Part shown: positions 52,526 to 61,544 of the stretch, one piece after another
Numbering within the stretch: the stretch's first letter is position 1
Layout of the letters: every line of letters starts with the position of its first letter
Assembly: GCA_963702525.1 (NCBI GenBank)
Contig: CAVPCY010000021.1
Coordinates: 136,287-200,286 of the forward strand
Direction of reading: 5' to 3'
Length of the DNA: 64,000 bases
Source: CAVPCY01 sp963702525
Lineage (GTDB): Bacteria; Actinomycetota; Coriobacteriia; Anaerosomatales; PHET01
Program-made: the position numbers and the translations under genes
The notes under the pieces: generated by a model
The model's input: the letters and a program-made list of their open reading frames with translations, nothing else
What the model was told of the DNA's origin: nothing
Databases searched by the model: none

Positions 52526-53164
52526 GTGAGCGATCGGCTGGCCGGTGTCCTGCTCTTCCTGCCCGTGCCCCTGGTCCTGTGGCTCTTCACGCGGCAGCCC
52601 CTCGGGCCGTGGGCCTCGCTCGGCCTCGGCGTCCTGCTCGTGCTGACGCACCGGCTCTACGCCCGCCCGTTCGCTCTCTCGCGGGCCTCTCGCCGGTGCC
52701 TGTGGTGCGGCGGCCCGGCGGGGGAGGGGCCCGCGATCGACGTCGACGAGCCGCTCGGGCGCACGTCCTGGCGCGCCTGCGGCGCGGCGCACGCGAGCGC
52801 CCTCGCCCGGACGCTGGGCTGGGCCGCCGAGCGCTCCCGGCTCCTCGCCTTCGGGATCCTCGGCACGCTGGCGCTCTTCCTCTGCCTTTCGGTCGCCGCG
52901 GCTCTCGGCCGGCCCGCCTGGCTCCGGGCGGAGGACGCGGTCGCCGTGTTCCGCCTCGGCGTCGCCCTCACGGTGCTGCCCTTCGGGTGGCTGGCGCCCC
53001 TCACCGGCCCCGCCGGCGGACCGAAGGGCCGCCTGCCGTTTCCGCTCCACATCCAGGCGCTCCTGGGGACCCTCTGGGTCGTGTGGCTCTTCCGCCTCGT
53101 GGGCCTGTGGTGGCTGGTCGCCGCCCTCCTGCACCTGGCGGGCAACCACGGCGTCCGTTCATGA
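52526..53164 (+). CDS. Multi-pass membrane protein, function unknown
   Basis: The 212-residue protein has about five hydrophobic segments (LLFLPVPLVLWLF, LGLGVLLVLTHRLY, LAFGILGTLALFLCLSVAAA, VALTVLPFGWLAPL and LLGTLWVVWLFRLVGLWWLV). A CLWCGG motif between the second and third could bind metal or form a disulfide. Its stop overlaps the ATG of the next gene (ATGA), so it is translationally coupled to the spermidine-synthase-like gene. I do not recognise the family. Confidence 0.7.
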   Translation: MSDRLAGVLLFLPVPLVLWLFTRQPLGPWASLGLGVLLVLTHRLYARPFALSRASRRCLWCGGPAGEGPAIDVDEPLGRTSWRACGAAHASALARTLGWAAERSRLLAFGILGTLALFLCLSVAAALGRPAWLRAEDAVAVFRLGVALTVLPFGWLAPLTGPAGGPKGRLPFPLHIQALLGTLWVVWLFRLVGLWWLVAALLHLAGNHGVRS

Positions 53165-55381
53165 GGCGTGACACGCCGGCGGTCGCCCTCGCCGGCCTCC
53201 TCTTCTTCCTGAGCGGGGCTGCGGCCCTCGTCTACCAGGTGGCCTGGCAGCGCCTCCTCGCGCTGCACAGCGGGGTGGGGCTCTATTCCATTGCCATGAT
53301 CGTGGCCGCGTTCATGGCCGGCCTCGGGATCGGCAGCCACCTGGGCGGGCGCCTCTCGACGCGCCTCGGCGGGGGACGGGCGCTCGGGGCGTTCGCCGCG
53401 CTCGAGATCGGCATCTCCGCCTTCGGGGCGGCGAGCACCTGGCTCTACTACGACTGGCTCTACCCGTGGGCGGTCCACCTGCCGTCGCCCTCCTGGCAGG
53501 CGGGGCTCCTGCACCTCCTGGCCCTGCTGCCGCCGACCGTCCTCATGGGCATGTCGCTGCCCTTCCTGGTGCGGGCGTCGGTGACCGACGTCGAGGGCGC
53601 GGGCCGCCGCATCGGGTGGCTCTACGGGGTGAACATGCTCGGCGCCGCCGCGGGCGCCCTCGCGACGCCCTGGGCGCTGCTGCCGTCCCTCGGGGTGCGG
53701 GGGGCGGTGCTCGCCGCGGCCGGCGCCAACCTCGCGGTCGGCGCGGGGGCCCTCGGCCTCTTCGCGCCTGCGCCAGCGCTCGTCCGGGGCTCGCGGAGCG
53801 GCTGCGGCCCCGGCGCCCCCGCCCGGGGCGGAGGCGCCGGGGAGCCGGCCGCTCCCGCTCTGGCTGTCGCTCTACGCCCTCTCGGGCTTCGTGGCTCTCT
53901 CGCTCGAGATCGTCTGGTTCCGCCTGCTCGACGTCGCCGTGAAATCCACGGCGTTCACCTTCGGCACCGTGCTCGCCGTCTACCTGCTCGGCTCGGCGGT
54001 GGGCTCGCTCCTGGGGGCGCCGCTCGTCGCCCGGATGAGGCGCCCACTGCGGGCCTTCCTCCTCGCGCAATGCGCGATCCTCGCGCTCGCCGTGGTGCCG
54101 GTGCTGCTCGTGGTGGCGCTTCCGCCCGACACGCGCCGCTTCTCCTGGTTCGTCGAGTACTGGGCGGGCTACGCCTTCTTCCCTCTCGGCCACGACTCCG
54201 ACCGGACCAACATCGAGCGCCTCTACGTGCAGCTGCCGCTCGCGCTCTTCCTTCTGCCGACGGTCCTGATGGGAGTGTCGTTCCCCATCCTGCAGCGCGC
54301 GGTCCACGACGACCCGAAGACCAGCGGCCGCAAGGTCGGAGCGCTGCAGGCCGCGAACATCGCCGGGTGCACCGCGGGCAGCCTGCTCGTCGGCCTCGTG
54401 TGCCTCGAGCACCTCGGCACCCCGGGCACTCTGCGGCTCCTCGTCGTCGTCGGGATCCTGTTCGCGCTGGTGGGCATGCGCTTCTACGGCCGCGTCTTCG
54501 TGTTTCCGGCCGCCGCCCTGGCCGTCCTGGCGATGGCCGTTCCGGGGCCCGAGCGCCTCTGGCGCCGGCTGCACGGGGTTCCCGCGAGCGTTCCCCTCGT
54601 CTTCTTCGAGGAGGACGCGACGAGCGTCGTGGCCCTCACCCCGGACCGGGGGGTGTGGCGGCTGTCGGTCAACGGCAAGGGCAACAGCTGGCTGCCCTAC
54701 GGCAGTGGCCACACGCGGCTCGGCGCGATGCCGGCCACAGTGCACCCCGCGCCGCTGGACGTGGCCGTGGTCGGGCTCGGGTCGGGCGACACCGCCTGGG
54801 CCGCGGCCTGGCGGCCGGAGACCCGTTCCCTCACCGTCTTCGAGATCTCCGGCCCGCAGCCGAGGATCCTGCGGCGCCTCGTCGGGGCGGTGGACCTGGC
54901 CGACACGCGCCGGCTGCTGGAAGACCCACGTTTGCAGATTCGCATCGAGGACGGGAGAAAGGCCCTGGAGGCGGGGGAAGCGAAATACGACATCATCGAG
55001 ACGGACGCCACGTGGCCCGAGACCGCCGGCAGCGGCAATCTCTACTCGGTCGAGTTCTTCGATGCGGGCTCAGGCCGGCTGAAGCCGGGCGGCGTCATGT
55101 GCACCTGGGCGCCGACCCCCCGCGTCGTCGCGAGCTTCCGGGCCGTCTTCCCGCACGTCTTCGAGGCGGAAGGCGGTGACATCCTGATCGGCAGCCTCAC
55201 GCCGATGGCGTTCGAGCCGGAGGCGTGGAAGGCGCGGGCCGAAGGCTCCGCGTCTTACCTGGGGGCGGAGCGGACGAAGGACGTGGTCGAGGCCATGGGG
55301 AAGGTCCGTCCCGCGGGCCCCGTGCCGGCGGTCGCAGCGAACCGCGACCTGTTCCCCCGCGACGAGTACGCGGTGAAGTGA
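53161..55381 (+). CDS. Membrane-fused spermidine-synthase-like protein (frameshifted)
   Basis: Roughly 440 residues of membrane-spanning region open with LAGLLFFLSGAAALVYQVAW, the usual start of this group. A soluble methyltransferase-like (SpeE) domain follows, with VAVVGLGSGDTAWAAAWRP, AKYDIIETDATWPE and NLYSVEFFDAGSGRLKPGGV. The family is related to polyamine aminopropyltransferases, but substrate and role in such fusions are unknown. One frameshift near 53,830 splits the membrane part. The total is about 740 residues. Confidence 0.8.
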
Positions 55382-55468
55382 CCCGGCCGCGCCAGCGGCG
55401 CGGCCGGCTCGTCCCGAGCGTGGTTCAAGTTCTGATGCGAGGTATCCGCAGTCGCAACCGCCCGGGCC

Positions 55469-56071
55469 TCAACGGGCGTCCGCGGCCTGCTTGACCTTGT
55501 TCGCCTCGACCGAGATCTGGACCTTGACCTCGTCGCCCACCAGCACGCCGCCCTGGTCGAGGGCTTTGTTCCAGTTGATGCCGTAGTCCTTCCGGTTGAG
55601 GGTGGTCGCGAGCTCGAAGCCCATCTTCTCGTTGCCCCAGGGGTCCTTGCCCTCGCCGAGGAACGTGACGGGCAGCGTCACCTGCTTCGTGACGCCGCGC
55701 ATCGTGAGGTTCCCGGTCACCTCGTACACGTCCTTGCCCGCGGGCTTCACCGAGGTGCTCCGGAAAGTGATCGTCGGGTGGGTCGCGACGTCGAAGAAGT
55801 CGGGCGCCCGGAGGTGCTCGTCCCTCTTCGCGTCGTTCGTGAAGACGGTGGCGGCCTGGATCGTGAACTCGACCGAGGAGCTCTCGGGCTTCGTGCGGTC
55901 CACCTTGATGGTGCCGGAGAAGTCCTGGAACTTGCCGCCGAGCATCGTGAAGATATGGCGGACCTGGAAGCCGACGGTCGTGTGGGACTTGTCGAACTGG
56001 TAGGTGTCCGCCGCGAGGGCGGGGGAGGCCATCGCCAGCATGGTGGCGAGTGCGGCGAATCGGGTTTTCAT
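55469..56071 (-). CDS. YceI-family periplasmic lipid-binding protein
   Basis: A signal peptide (FAALATMLAMASPALAAD) precedes the YceI lipocalin-like barrel: YQFDKSHTTVGFQVRHIF, FSGTIKVDRTKPESSSVEFT, HLRAPDFFDVATHPTITF and GNLTMRGVTKQVTLPVTFLG. YceI proteins bind isoprenoid-type lipids. The gene follows the MarR gene by 12 bp on the same strand, so they form an operon. Confidence 0.93.
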   Translation of the reverse strand: MKTRFAALATMLAMASPALAADTYQFDKSHTTVGFQVRHIFTMLGGKFQDFSGTIKVDRTKPESSSVEFTIQAATVFTNDAKRDEHLRAPDFFDVATHPTITFRSTSVKPAGKDVYEVTGNLTMRGVTKQVTLPVTFLGEGKDPWGNEKMGFELATTLNRKDYGINWNKALDQGGVLVGDEVKVQISVEANKVKQAADAR

Positions 56072-56083
56072 CTCTGCTTCTCC

Positions 56084-56608
56084 TTACCTTCTCTTCTTTG
56101 GTTCCTTGTTCGTGCTCGTGTCGGGCGTCGGGGACGAAGCCGAGGCCGCCCGCACCGCGTCGAGCAGGCGGACGAGCTCGGCCGTGCGCGAGCGGTCGAG
56201 GGGGGCAAGGGCCTGGCGCCCGGCATCGGCCACCGGCCCGTCCAGGCCCGCCAGCAGTCGGCGAGCGGCCTCGGTGGCGTGGCAGAGGACCTGGCGGCGG
56301 TCCTCCGGGCAACGCACCCGGCGCACGAGCTTTCTCGCCTCGAGGCGGTCCAGCAGGCGGGTGATGCCGGGGCTGTGCTCGATCATCCGCGCCGCGATGT
56401 CGAGGGTGGGCAGGCCCTCGTCACCGGCGCCGCGCAGGATGCGCAGCACGTTGTACTGCTGCAGGGTGATTCCGTGGGCCTCGACCACGCTCGACAGGGC
56501 CGTCCGGACGCGGTCCGCGGTGCCGAGGAGGGTGACCACGGCCTCGTCGGCCGCCGACGCGAAGGGCTTCTTCTGCAGGATCTCGTCCCGAATCGTTCCC
56601 ACGCGCAT
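56084..56608 (-). CDS. MarR-family transcriptional regulator
   Basis: The winged-helix MarR fold is clear: HGITLQQYNVLRILRGAGDE, TLDIAARMIEHSPGITRLLD, RLEARKLVRRVRCPEDRRQV and a C-terminal dimerisation helix. It probably controls itself and yceI. The ATG at 56,608 lies just after a TTGAC-CA-GTCAA palindrome; if that is the promoter, transcription may start almost at the start codon and a GTG two codons later (56,602) could be used. Confidence 0.87.
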   Translation of the reverse strand: MRVGTIRDEILQKKPFASAADEAVVTLLGTADRVRTALSSVVEAHGITLQQYNVLRILRGAGDEGLPTLDIAARMIEHSPGITRLLDRLEARKLVRRVRCPEDRRQVLCHATEAARRLLAGLDGPVADAGRQALAPLDRSRTAELVRLLDAVRAASASSPTPDTSTNKEPKKRR

Positions 56609-56624
56609 AACATAACGGATCAGT

Positions 56625-56640
56625 AGTTGACCAGTCAAGT
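56625..56640 (-). promoter_or_regulatory. Candidate MarR operator
   Basis: TTGAC-CA-GTCAA is an almost perfect palindrome in an AT-rich patch 17-30 bp before the marR start. On the minus strand it also supplies a TTGACT -35-like hexamer with TATGTT 18 bp downstream. Autoregulation by MarR at such sites is common. Confidence 0.5.
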
Positions 56641-56725
56641 AAAAAGCCGTCAACGCTGCCGGCAACCCGGGGGGCCTGGGGGGGGCGGGGCCGACGTGGG
56701 CCCCGGGCCGCGGACGAGCGTTGCG

Positions 56726-56880
56726 TCAGGAGAGGCGATACTCGTCGAGCTTCCGGTAGAGGTTGCGCTCGCTGATTCCCAGCATCTTCGCGGCGTTTCC
56801 CCGATGGCCGCCGCTCGCGCGCAGCGCGAGCTCGATGTGCGCCCGCTCCACCTCCTGCACCGTGGTCTCCCGCTGCATCG
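56726..56880 (-). pseudogene. C-terminal Fis-type HTH of a sigma54 response regulator (fragment)
   Basis: About 50 residues (VQEVERAHIELALRASGGHR, GNAAKMLGISERNLYRKLDE) match the DNA-binding end of NtrC-type activators. The AAA+ and receiver domains that should precede it are absent: the opposite-strand ferredoxin sequence begins directly at 56,874. The fragment therefore marks a deletion or false join. Confidence 0.8.
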
Positions 56881-57259
56881 GGTGCCGGTACTGCGTGTAC
56901 GCGTGTGTCGAGGAGAACAACCAGTCGCGGGACCCGCAGGTCCACTGGATCCGCGTGCACGCGATGGAGAGGGAGAAGGGGGTGGACTTCACGCACTCCG
57001 ACCCCTACTACGACCCCAAGGAGGTCCCCGAGGAGGGGCGCTTCTACGTTCCCGTGGCCTGCCAGCAGTGCGAGAACCCACCGTGCACCAAGGTCTGCCC
57101 GGTCGGGGCCACGTGGAAGGAGAAGGACGGCATCGTCGTCATCGACTACGACTGATGCATCGGGTGCCGGTACTGCATGGCCGCGTGCCCGTACGGCGCC
57201 ACCCGCGCAGGTCGCTACCCCGCCTGTGTCGAGGTCTGCCCGGTGGGGGCCTGGAAGTT
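56874..57259 (+). pseudogene. Four-cluster [4Fe-4S] ferredoxin fragments (DsrO/HmcB/HybA-like)
   Basis: The sequence starts mid-gene at CIGCRYCVYACVEENNQ and continues with VACQQCENPPCTKVCPVGAT, IDYD, a TGA stop, then CIGCRYCMAACPYGAT and RAGRYPACVEVCPVGAW. Homologues normally have Trp (TGG) at the TGA. A stretch of roughly 40-60 residues with the cysteine group after CPYGA is missing. The protein would carry electrons between the membrane partner and a catalytic unit. Expression as one polypeptide is not possible as written. Confidence 0.75.
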
Positions 57260-57697
57260 ATGGCGTACGCGATGTTCTTCAGCCTCTTCCTCCACGGGGC
57301 GGAAGCCTTCAAGGAGTACTACTCCGCCACGGAGCACCCGCTATACACGCGCTACTGGTACCAGGGCCTGGGGGAGCACCAGACCCTCGTCCCCTATGCC
57401 TGGTCCGCGGTCGCCCTGAACGTCGTCGCCTTCGCGCTCTTCATCGTCCTCGCCGCACGGCGGAACTGGGTGACCCTGAACCTTTGCTGTCTCGCGGTTT
57501 ACGCGGGTGTCTACATCGAGAAGGGGATGGGGCTCATCATCCCGGGCCAGACGCCCGATACGCTCGGCGAGATCTACGAGTACTACCCGAGCCTGATCGA
57601 GCTGCGGGTGGCGGCCGGCATCTTCTCGGTCGGCTTCCTGGTCTTCACGCTCATGCTCAAGGTGGCGGTCCCGATCGCCGTCGGGGAGTTCCGGTGA
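57260..57697 (+). pseudogene. NrfD/DsrP-like quinol-oxidising membrane subunit, C-terminal fragment
   Basis: Roughly 145 residues with four membrane helices (AVALNVVAFALFIVLAA, LNLCCLAVYAGVYIEKG, VAAGIFSVGFLVFTLML) are present. The family phrase EKGMGLIIPGQTPDTLGEIY is typical of DsrP/HmcC-like subunits. The N-terminal half of the usual 380-400 residues is missing and the ferredoxin runs straight into it. Its stop overlaps a GTG (GTGA). A tail of about 20 codons of a following gene (VPRDVLDQLPIEPGRA, in another frame) ends at 57,758. Confidence 0.75.
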
Positions 57698-57844
57698 CCG
57701 CGAAGTGCCCCGCGACGTCCTCGACCAGCTGCCGATCGAGCCGGGCCGGGCCTGAGGCGGCCGCTCCGGGGAGGTCCCGGACTCGGCGGCCGGCGGCGCG
57801 CGAGGCTAGAATCACCGCGCCGGATCGGTGAGAAGAAGTGACAC

Positions 57845-57876
57845 CCTCTCGACTCGCCCCGGGGCCAGTCGAGAGG
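57845..57876. repeat. Hairpin upstream of the orphan gene
   Basis: Ten-base arms CCTCTCGACT and AGTCGAGAGG enclose a 12-base GC-rich loop. It lies 36 bp before the GTG start of the gene at 57,912 and has no T-tail, so a regulatory structure or protein site is more likely than a terminator. Confidence 0.6.
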
Positions 57877-57911
57877 AGGCGGGGCGCGCAGCGCCTCAGC
57901 GGAGGAGCGGC

Positions 57912-58958
57912 GTGGGCGAACGTTCCGAAGGCAGCCGCGACTTGCTTCGACGGCTCCGGCGAGTGTTCGGCCTGATCAGACGGATCCGGCCGGAACGCAG
58001 CGACGGCGACGTCCTCTGGCACGGGCCCTTCTTCATCCCGCGTGCCGGCGAGTGGTGGCCGACACGGTTTCTCCTCTATCGCAAGGAGCTCTACTGCACG
58101 GTCGAGCTGGGCTGGTCGGCGGTCACCCTCGTGTGGGAGATGGACAGAGGCCGCGTCCGCTTCGAGGCCGAGCGTTCCTGGAGCGGGGCGTGTTCGAGCG
58201 ACTCGCAGCTCTGGGGCCGGGTCTTCGGGCAGGTGGAGCGACGGTTGGCGGCAGCGCTCCGGAACCCGGCCGCGTACAACCGACGCGTGGCGCGCCGGCT
58301 GCCTGCGCGCGCCCGGACGGGGCGGATCAAGCGAAGACTCACGTGGCCCGGAGGAAGCCGCCCGCCGCTGACCGCCCGCGAGCTTCGGGCGCTGGTGTCC
58401 GCGGTCGAGCCGGGAAAGCGGCCGGAGCCCTGGCGCCGCCTCAGCCTCCGCCGCTACCTCGAGACGGCGGCCATCGCGTACGACGCAGCGCTTCCGGAGC
58501 TGCGGCCGCTCACCCCGAGGAAGAAGTACCAGAGCAAGGCCGACCAGCGGCATGGCGGCCTCCTCGATCTCCGGCCGACCGACGCCCGGGCCTTCGAGGC
58601 CTGGTACGACAGCCGGGACTGGCTCGGCGCCCATCCATGGGAGATCGTGTTCGGACACCCGCACGGGATCCTGCTGTCGCCCCATCACGCCGCCGGGGCG
58701 TGGCGCTTCTTCCTGAGCGTGGACGCGCTCGGCCTCTATCGCGACGCGGCGCGAATGGCGATCGCTCTGGCGGCGGCCGGCGTGCCGTTCGAGCTGACCC
58801 GGGCCGCGGACGTGGTCGCGGCCCTGCGTGGCGAAGACTGGATCGAGATCGGGCCCTTTCGCGGACAGATGACGCTCAATGAACTGGAGGAGCGCCGACG
58901 AGGTGCCACGTCCCAGGTCTCCTGGGACGACCCTCCCTGCCTCGCGGCCGTTCGCTGA
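57912..58958 (+). CDS. Intact protein of unknown function (348 residues)
   Basis: The gene is soluble, Arg- and Trp-rich and unbroken. Recognisable stretches are WHGPFFIPRAGEWWPTRFLL, ELGWSAVTLVWEMDRGRVRF, KYQSKADQRHGGLLDLRPTD and a distinctive HPWEIVFGHPHGILLSPHHA motif with four histidines. The last could bind metal or phosphate. The C-terminus has a further conserved-looking block (VPFELTRAADVVAALRGEDW). I recognise no family. GGAGGAGC lies directly before the GTG. It stands alone. Confidence 0.75.
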   Translation: MGERSEGSRDLLRRLRRVFGLIRRIRPERSDGDVLWHGPFFIPRAGEWWPTRFLLYRKELYCTVELGWSAVTLVWEMDRGRVRFEAERSWSGACSSDSQLWGRVFGQVERRLAAALRNPAAYNRRVARRLPARARTGRIKRRLTWPGGSRPPLTARELRALVSAVEPGKRPEPWRRLSLRRYLETAAIAYDAALPELRPLTPRKKYQSKADQRHGGLLDLRPTDARAFEAWYDSRDWLGAHPWEIVFGHPHGILLSPHHAAGAWRFFLSVDALGLYRDAARMAIALAAAGVPFELTRAADVVAALRGEDWIEIGPFRGQMTLNELEERRRGATSQVSWDDPPCLAAVR

Positions 58959-59006
58959 GTCGAGCCGGCCGGCGAATTCCCCGCGGCGCCCCGACTACGA
59001 GGCGGG

Positions 59007-60104
59007 CTACCGCACCCGACCGCGAGCGGCGACGTCCAGCACCGTCTCGACGCGGCTGCCGCTGACGCCGACCAGCCGGTCGTGGAGGTTCGCGACCACG
59101 CAGGCGTGGTTGGGCAGGATGCGCACGCGCTCGCCGACCCGGAAGACCTCGCCCGCGGCGACCGCGATCACCCCGTGCTCCTCGGAGAGCTTCTCGATCC
59201 GGCTGGCCCGGCCCAGCACCTGGCCGTAGCCTCCGGCTCGAGGGCGCAGCGGGTCGCTCGACAGCGTCTTGCTCCCCGCGTCCACGACCGCCCGGTCGGG
59301 GACGGGCACGCTCACGACCGTGGCCACGACCGTGAGCGCGCAGTCCTCGAGACGGCAGGTGCCGAGCGCGACCTGGGTGGCGTCGTGGAAGACGTAGTTG
59401 CCGGGGCGGCACTCGGTGACGGCGGCGACGCGCATGGCCTGAGCTGCGGTGGGGGTGGAGCCGACCGAGACCTCTTCGATCGGCAGGCCCGCGGCCCGAA
59501 GGTCGCTCGCCGCGGCCGCCAGCCGCTCTCCCTCCTGGCGGGCGATCTCGTCCACGCCGGCTTTCGTCTCGGCGAGGTAGCCGTGCCCGGCGTGCGTGAA
59601 CACGCCTCGCAGGCGAAGCCCGGGCAGCTCCGCCACGGCGTGGCCCACCGCGACAGCCCGGTCGGGCGTCACCCCGACGCGCCCGTACCCGACGTCGACC
59701 TTCAGGAGGACGTCCAGGGACCGTCCGGCATCGCGGAAGGGCCCGGCCAGGGTGGCCGCCCCCTCGACGCTGTCCACCCCCACGGCGAGGCGCACGCGGT
59801 CCCCCAGCGTTACCAACCGCCGACCCTTGTCCTCGCCCACGACGGGATAGGCGACGAAGAGGTCGTCGAAGCCGGCGTCGGCAAAGACCTCCGCCTCGCC
59901 GACCTTGGCGACGGAGAGCCCCCACGCGCCCGCGGCGCGCTGAAGCCGGGCGATCTGCGGGCACTTGTGGGTCTTGGCGTGGGGACGCAGCCGCACGCCC
60001 GCGTCGCGGGCCCAGCCGGCCATTCGGGCGATGTTGCGCTCGAGCACGTCGAGGTCGACGAGGACCGCCGGCGTCGAGAGGTCGTCGAGACTCTTGCCGA
60101 TCAC
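59007..60104 (-). CDS. PLP-dependent D-threonine aldolase / D-serine dehydratase family enzyme
   Basis: An alanine-racemase-like barrel starts STPAVLVDLDVLERNIARM and has the PLP lysine K44 in PHAKTHKCP. Further family blocks are GLSVAKVGEAEVFADAGFDD, LKVDVGYGRVGV, FTHAGHGY and VSVGSTPTAAQA. The C-terminal metal ligands are in LPNHACVVANLHD. The enzyme splits or dehydrates D-3-hydroxy amino acids using PLP and a divalent metal. At 365 residues, with a GTG start at 60,104, it is complete. Which activity it has cannot be told from sequence alone. Confidence 0.9.
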   Translation of the reverse strand: MIGKSLDDLSTPAVLVDLDVLERNIARMAGWARDAGVRLRPHAKTHKCPQIARLQRAAGAWGLSVAKVGEAEVFADAGFDDLFVAYPVVGEDKGRRLVTLGDRVRLAVGVDSVEGAATLAGPFRDAGRSLDVLLKVDVGYGRVGVTPDRAVAVGHAVAELPGLRLRGVFTHAGHGYLAETKAGVDEIARQEGERLAAAASDLRAAGLPIEEVSVGSTPTAAQAMRVAAVTECRPGNYVFHDATQVALGTCRLEDCALTVVATVVSVPVPDRAVVDAGSKTLSSDPLRPRAGGYGQVLGRASRIEKLSEEHGVIAVAAGEVFRVGERVRILPNHACVVANLHDRLVGVSGSRVETVLDVAARGRVR

Positions 60105-60409
60105 GCGCGCAAGGCTATCACCGGTCCGTGTTTCCGGGGCCCTGAGTCGGAGGCGCGTCCCTCCGGCGCGGAAGTCCTTGTACTGACTGAGGTTGTGCAG
60201 GCGACAACGGGCGGTTCCGCCGGTTTCGCCGGATCGGAAGCCACAGGCGAAATGGTGCATGTTGACCAGGCGTGTGATTCATCGGATGCATTTACGTAGT
60301 TCATCCAATCCGGCAATCTTCCGCTCCATCACGGGTCGAGCGCGGCCCGATCACATCGACAGTGCACGGACCCGGGCGATGCCCGGTGCCAGAGCAGGGA
60401 GGCGACGAG
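60105..60409. other. Divergent intergenic region upstream of the hydrogenase operon
   Basis: No gene is seen. A GC hairpin (CCGGGC-gat-GCCCGG, 60,372-60,386) lies about 20 bp before the hybO ribosome binding site and may form a leader structure. A TTGACC is at 60,262 but lacks a clear -10 box. No sigma54 (GG-N10-GC) promoter is obvious. Confidence 0.45.
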
Positions 60410-61544
60410 ATGAACGACCTCCGGACTTCCGAGAGCCCCGTGGCGACGCCCGACGGTCTCGACCGCCGCAGCTTCGTCAAGGCCGTCACGATGGCCGCGG
60501 CCGCGGTGGGCCTGAACGCGACCGCCGCCGCGAAGATGGTGGAGGCGGCCGTCGCGGGCATGAAGCCCTCGGTCATCTGGCTGCACTTCCAGGAGTGCAC
60601 CGGGTGCACGGAGTCGCTCCTGCGCACGTCGCACCCGGCCCTCTCCACGCTCATCCTCGACCTCGTCTCGCTCGACTACCACGAGACGCTGATGGCCGCG
60701 GCCGGCTTCCAGGCCGAAGAGGCGCTCCACGCCGCGATGAAGGCGAACGAGGGCAAGTACATCTGCGTGATCGAGGGCGCCATCCCCACGAAGGACGACG
60801 GGATCTACTGCATGATCGGCGGCAAGACCGCGCTCTCGATCGTGAACGAGGTGGCCGAGAAGGCCGGGGCCATCGTCGCGATCGGCTCCTGCGCGTCGTG
60901 GGGAGGGATCCCCTCCGCCGACCCCAACCCCACCGGCGCGACCGGCGCGCCCATGATCCTCAAGGGCAAGACCGTGGTCACCCTGCCCGGCTGCCCGGCG
61001 AACCCCTACATCTTCCTCGGCACCGCGCTGCAGTTCGTGGCTCTCGGCTCCCTGCCCGCGCTCGACGACAAGGGCCGGCCCACCTTCGCCTACGGCCGCA
61101 CGATCCACGAGCACTGCCCGCGCCGCGCCCACTTCGACGCCGGCCGCTTCGTCCAGCAGTTCGGCGACGAGGGCCACCGCCAGGGCTGGTGCCTGTACAA
61201 GACGGGCTGCAAGGGCCCGGCCACCCACGCCAGCTGCTCGACGCTGCAGTTCGGCGAGGTGGTGGACGCGTGGCCGATCGGCCTCGGGCACCCCTGCTTC
61301 GGCTGCACCGAGCAGTCGCTGGCCTTCCGCGTGCCGCTGCACGACACCGTCATGATCGAGCGGCCCACGCCGCCCGACACCTACCCGGGCATCCACGAGC
61401 CGCAGGGACACGTCGGCGCCGTCGCGACCGGGATCGCCGGCCTCGCGGCGGGCGCCGCTCTCGGCGCCGGCTACCGCTTCGCGAAGAAGCTGGGGGACGA
61501 GCCCTCCGAGCCGCTCCGACCGCGACCCGGGGGTGAAGCCGTGA
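60410..61544 (+). CDS. hybO: [NiFe] hydrogenase small subunit (group 1, Hyb type)
   Basis: A Tat signal (DRRSFVKAVTMAAAAVGL) is followed by the proximal-cluster motif ECTGCTESLLRT, AIGSCASWGGIPSADPNP, LPGCPANPYIFLGT and the medial/distal cluster region (GWCLYKTGCKGPATHASC, PCFGCTEQ). A C-terminal membrane helix (VGAVATGIAGLAAGAALGAG) is present. The subunit passes electrons from the NiFe site. As written, the frame runs on into hybA; removing one G from the run at 61,529-61,533 would end it RPGVKP and stop at 61,544, overlapping the hybA GTG. Confidence 0.92.
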
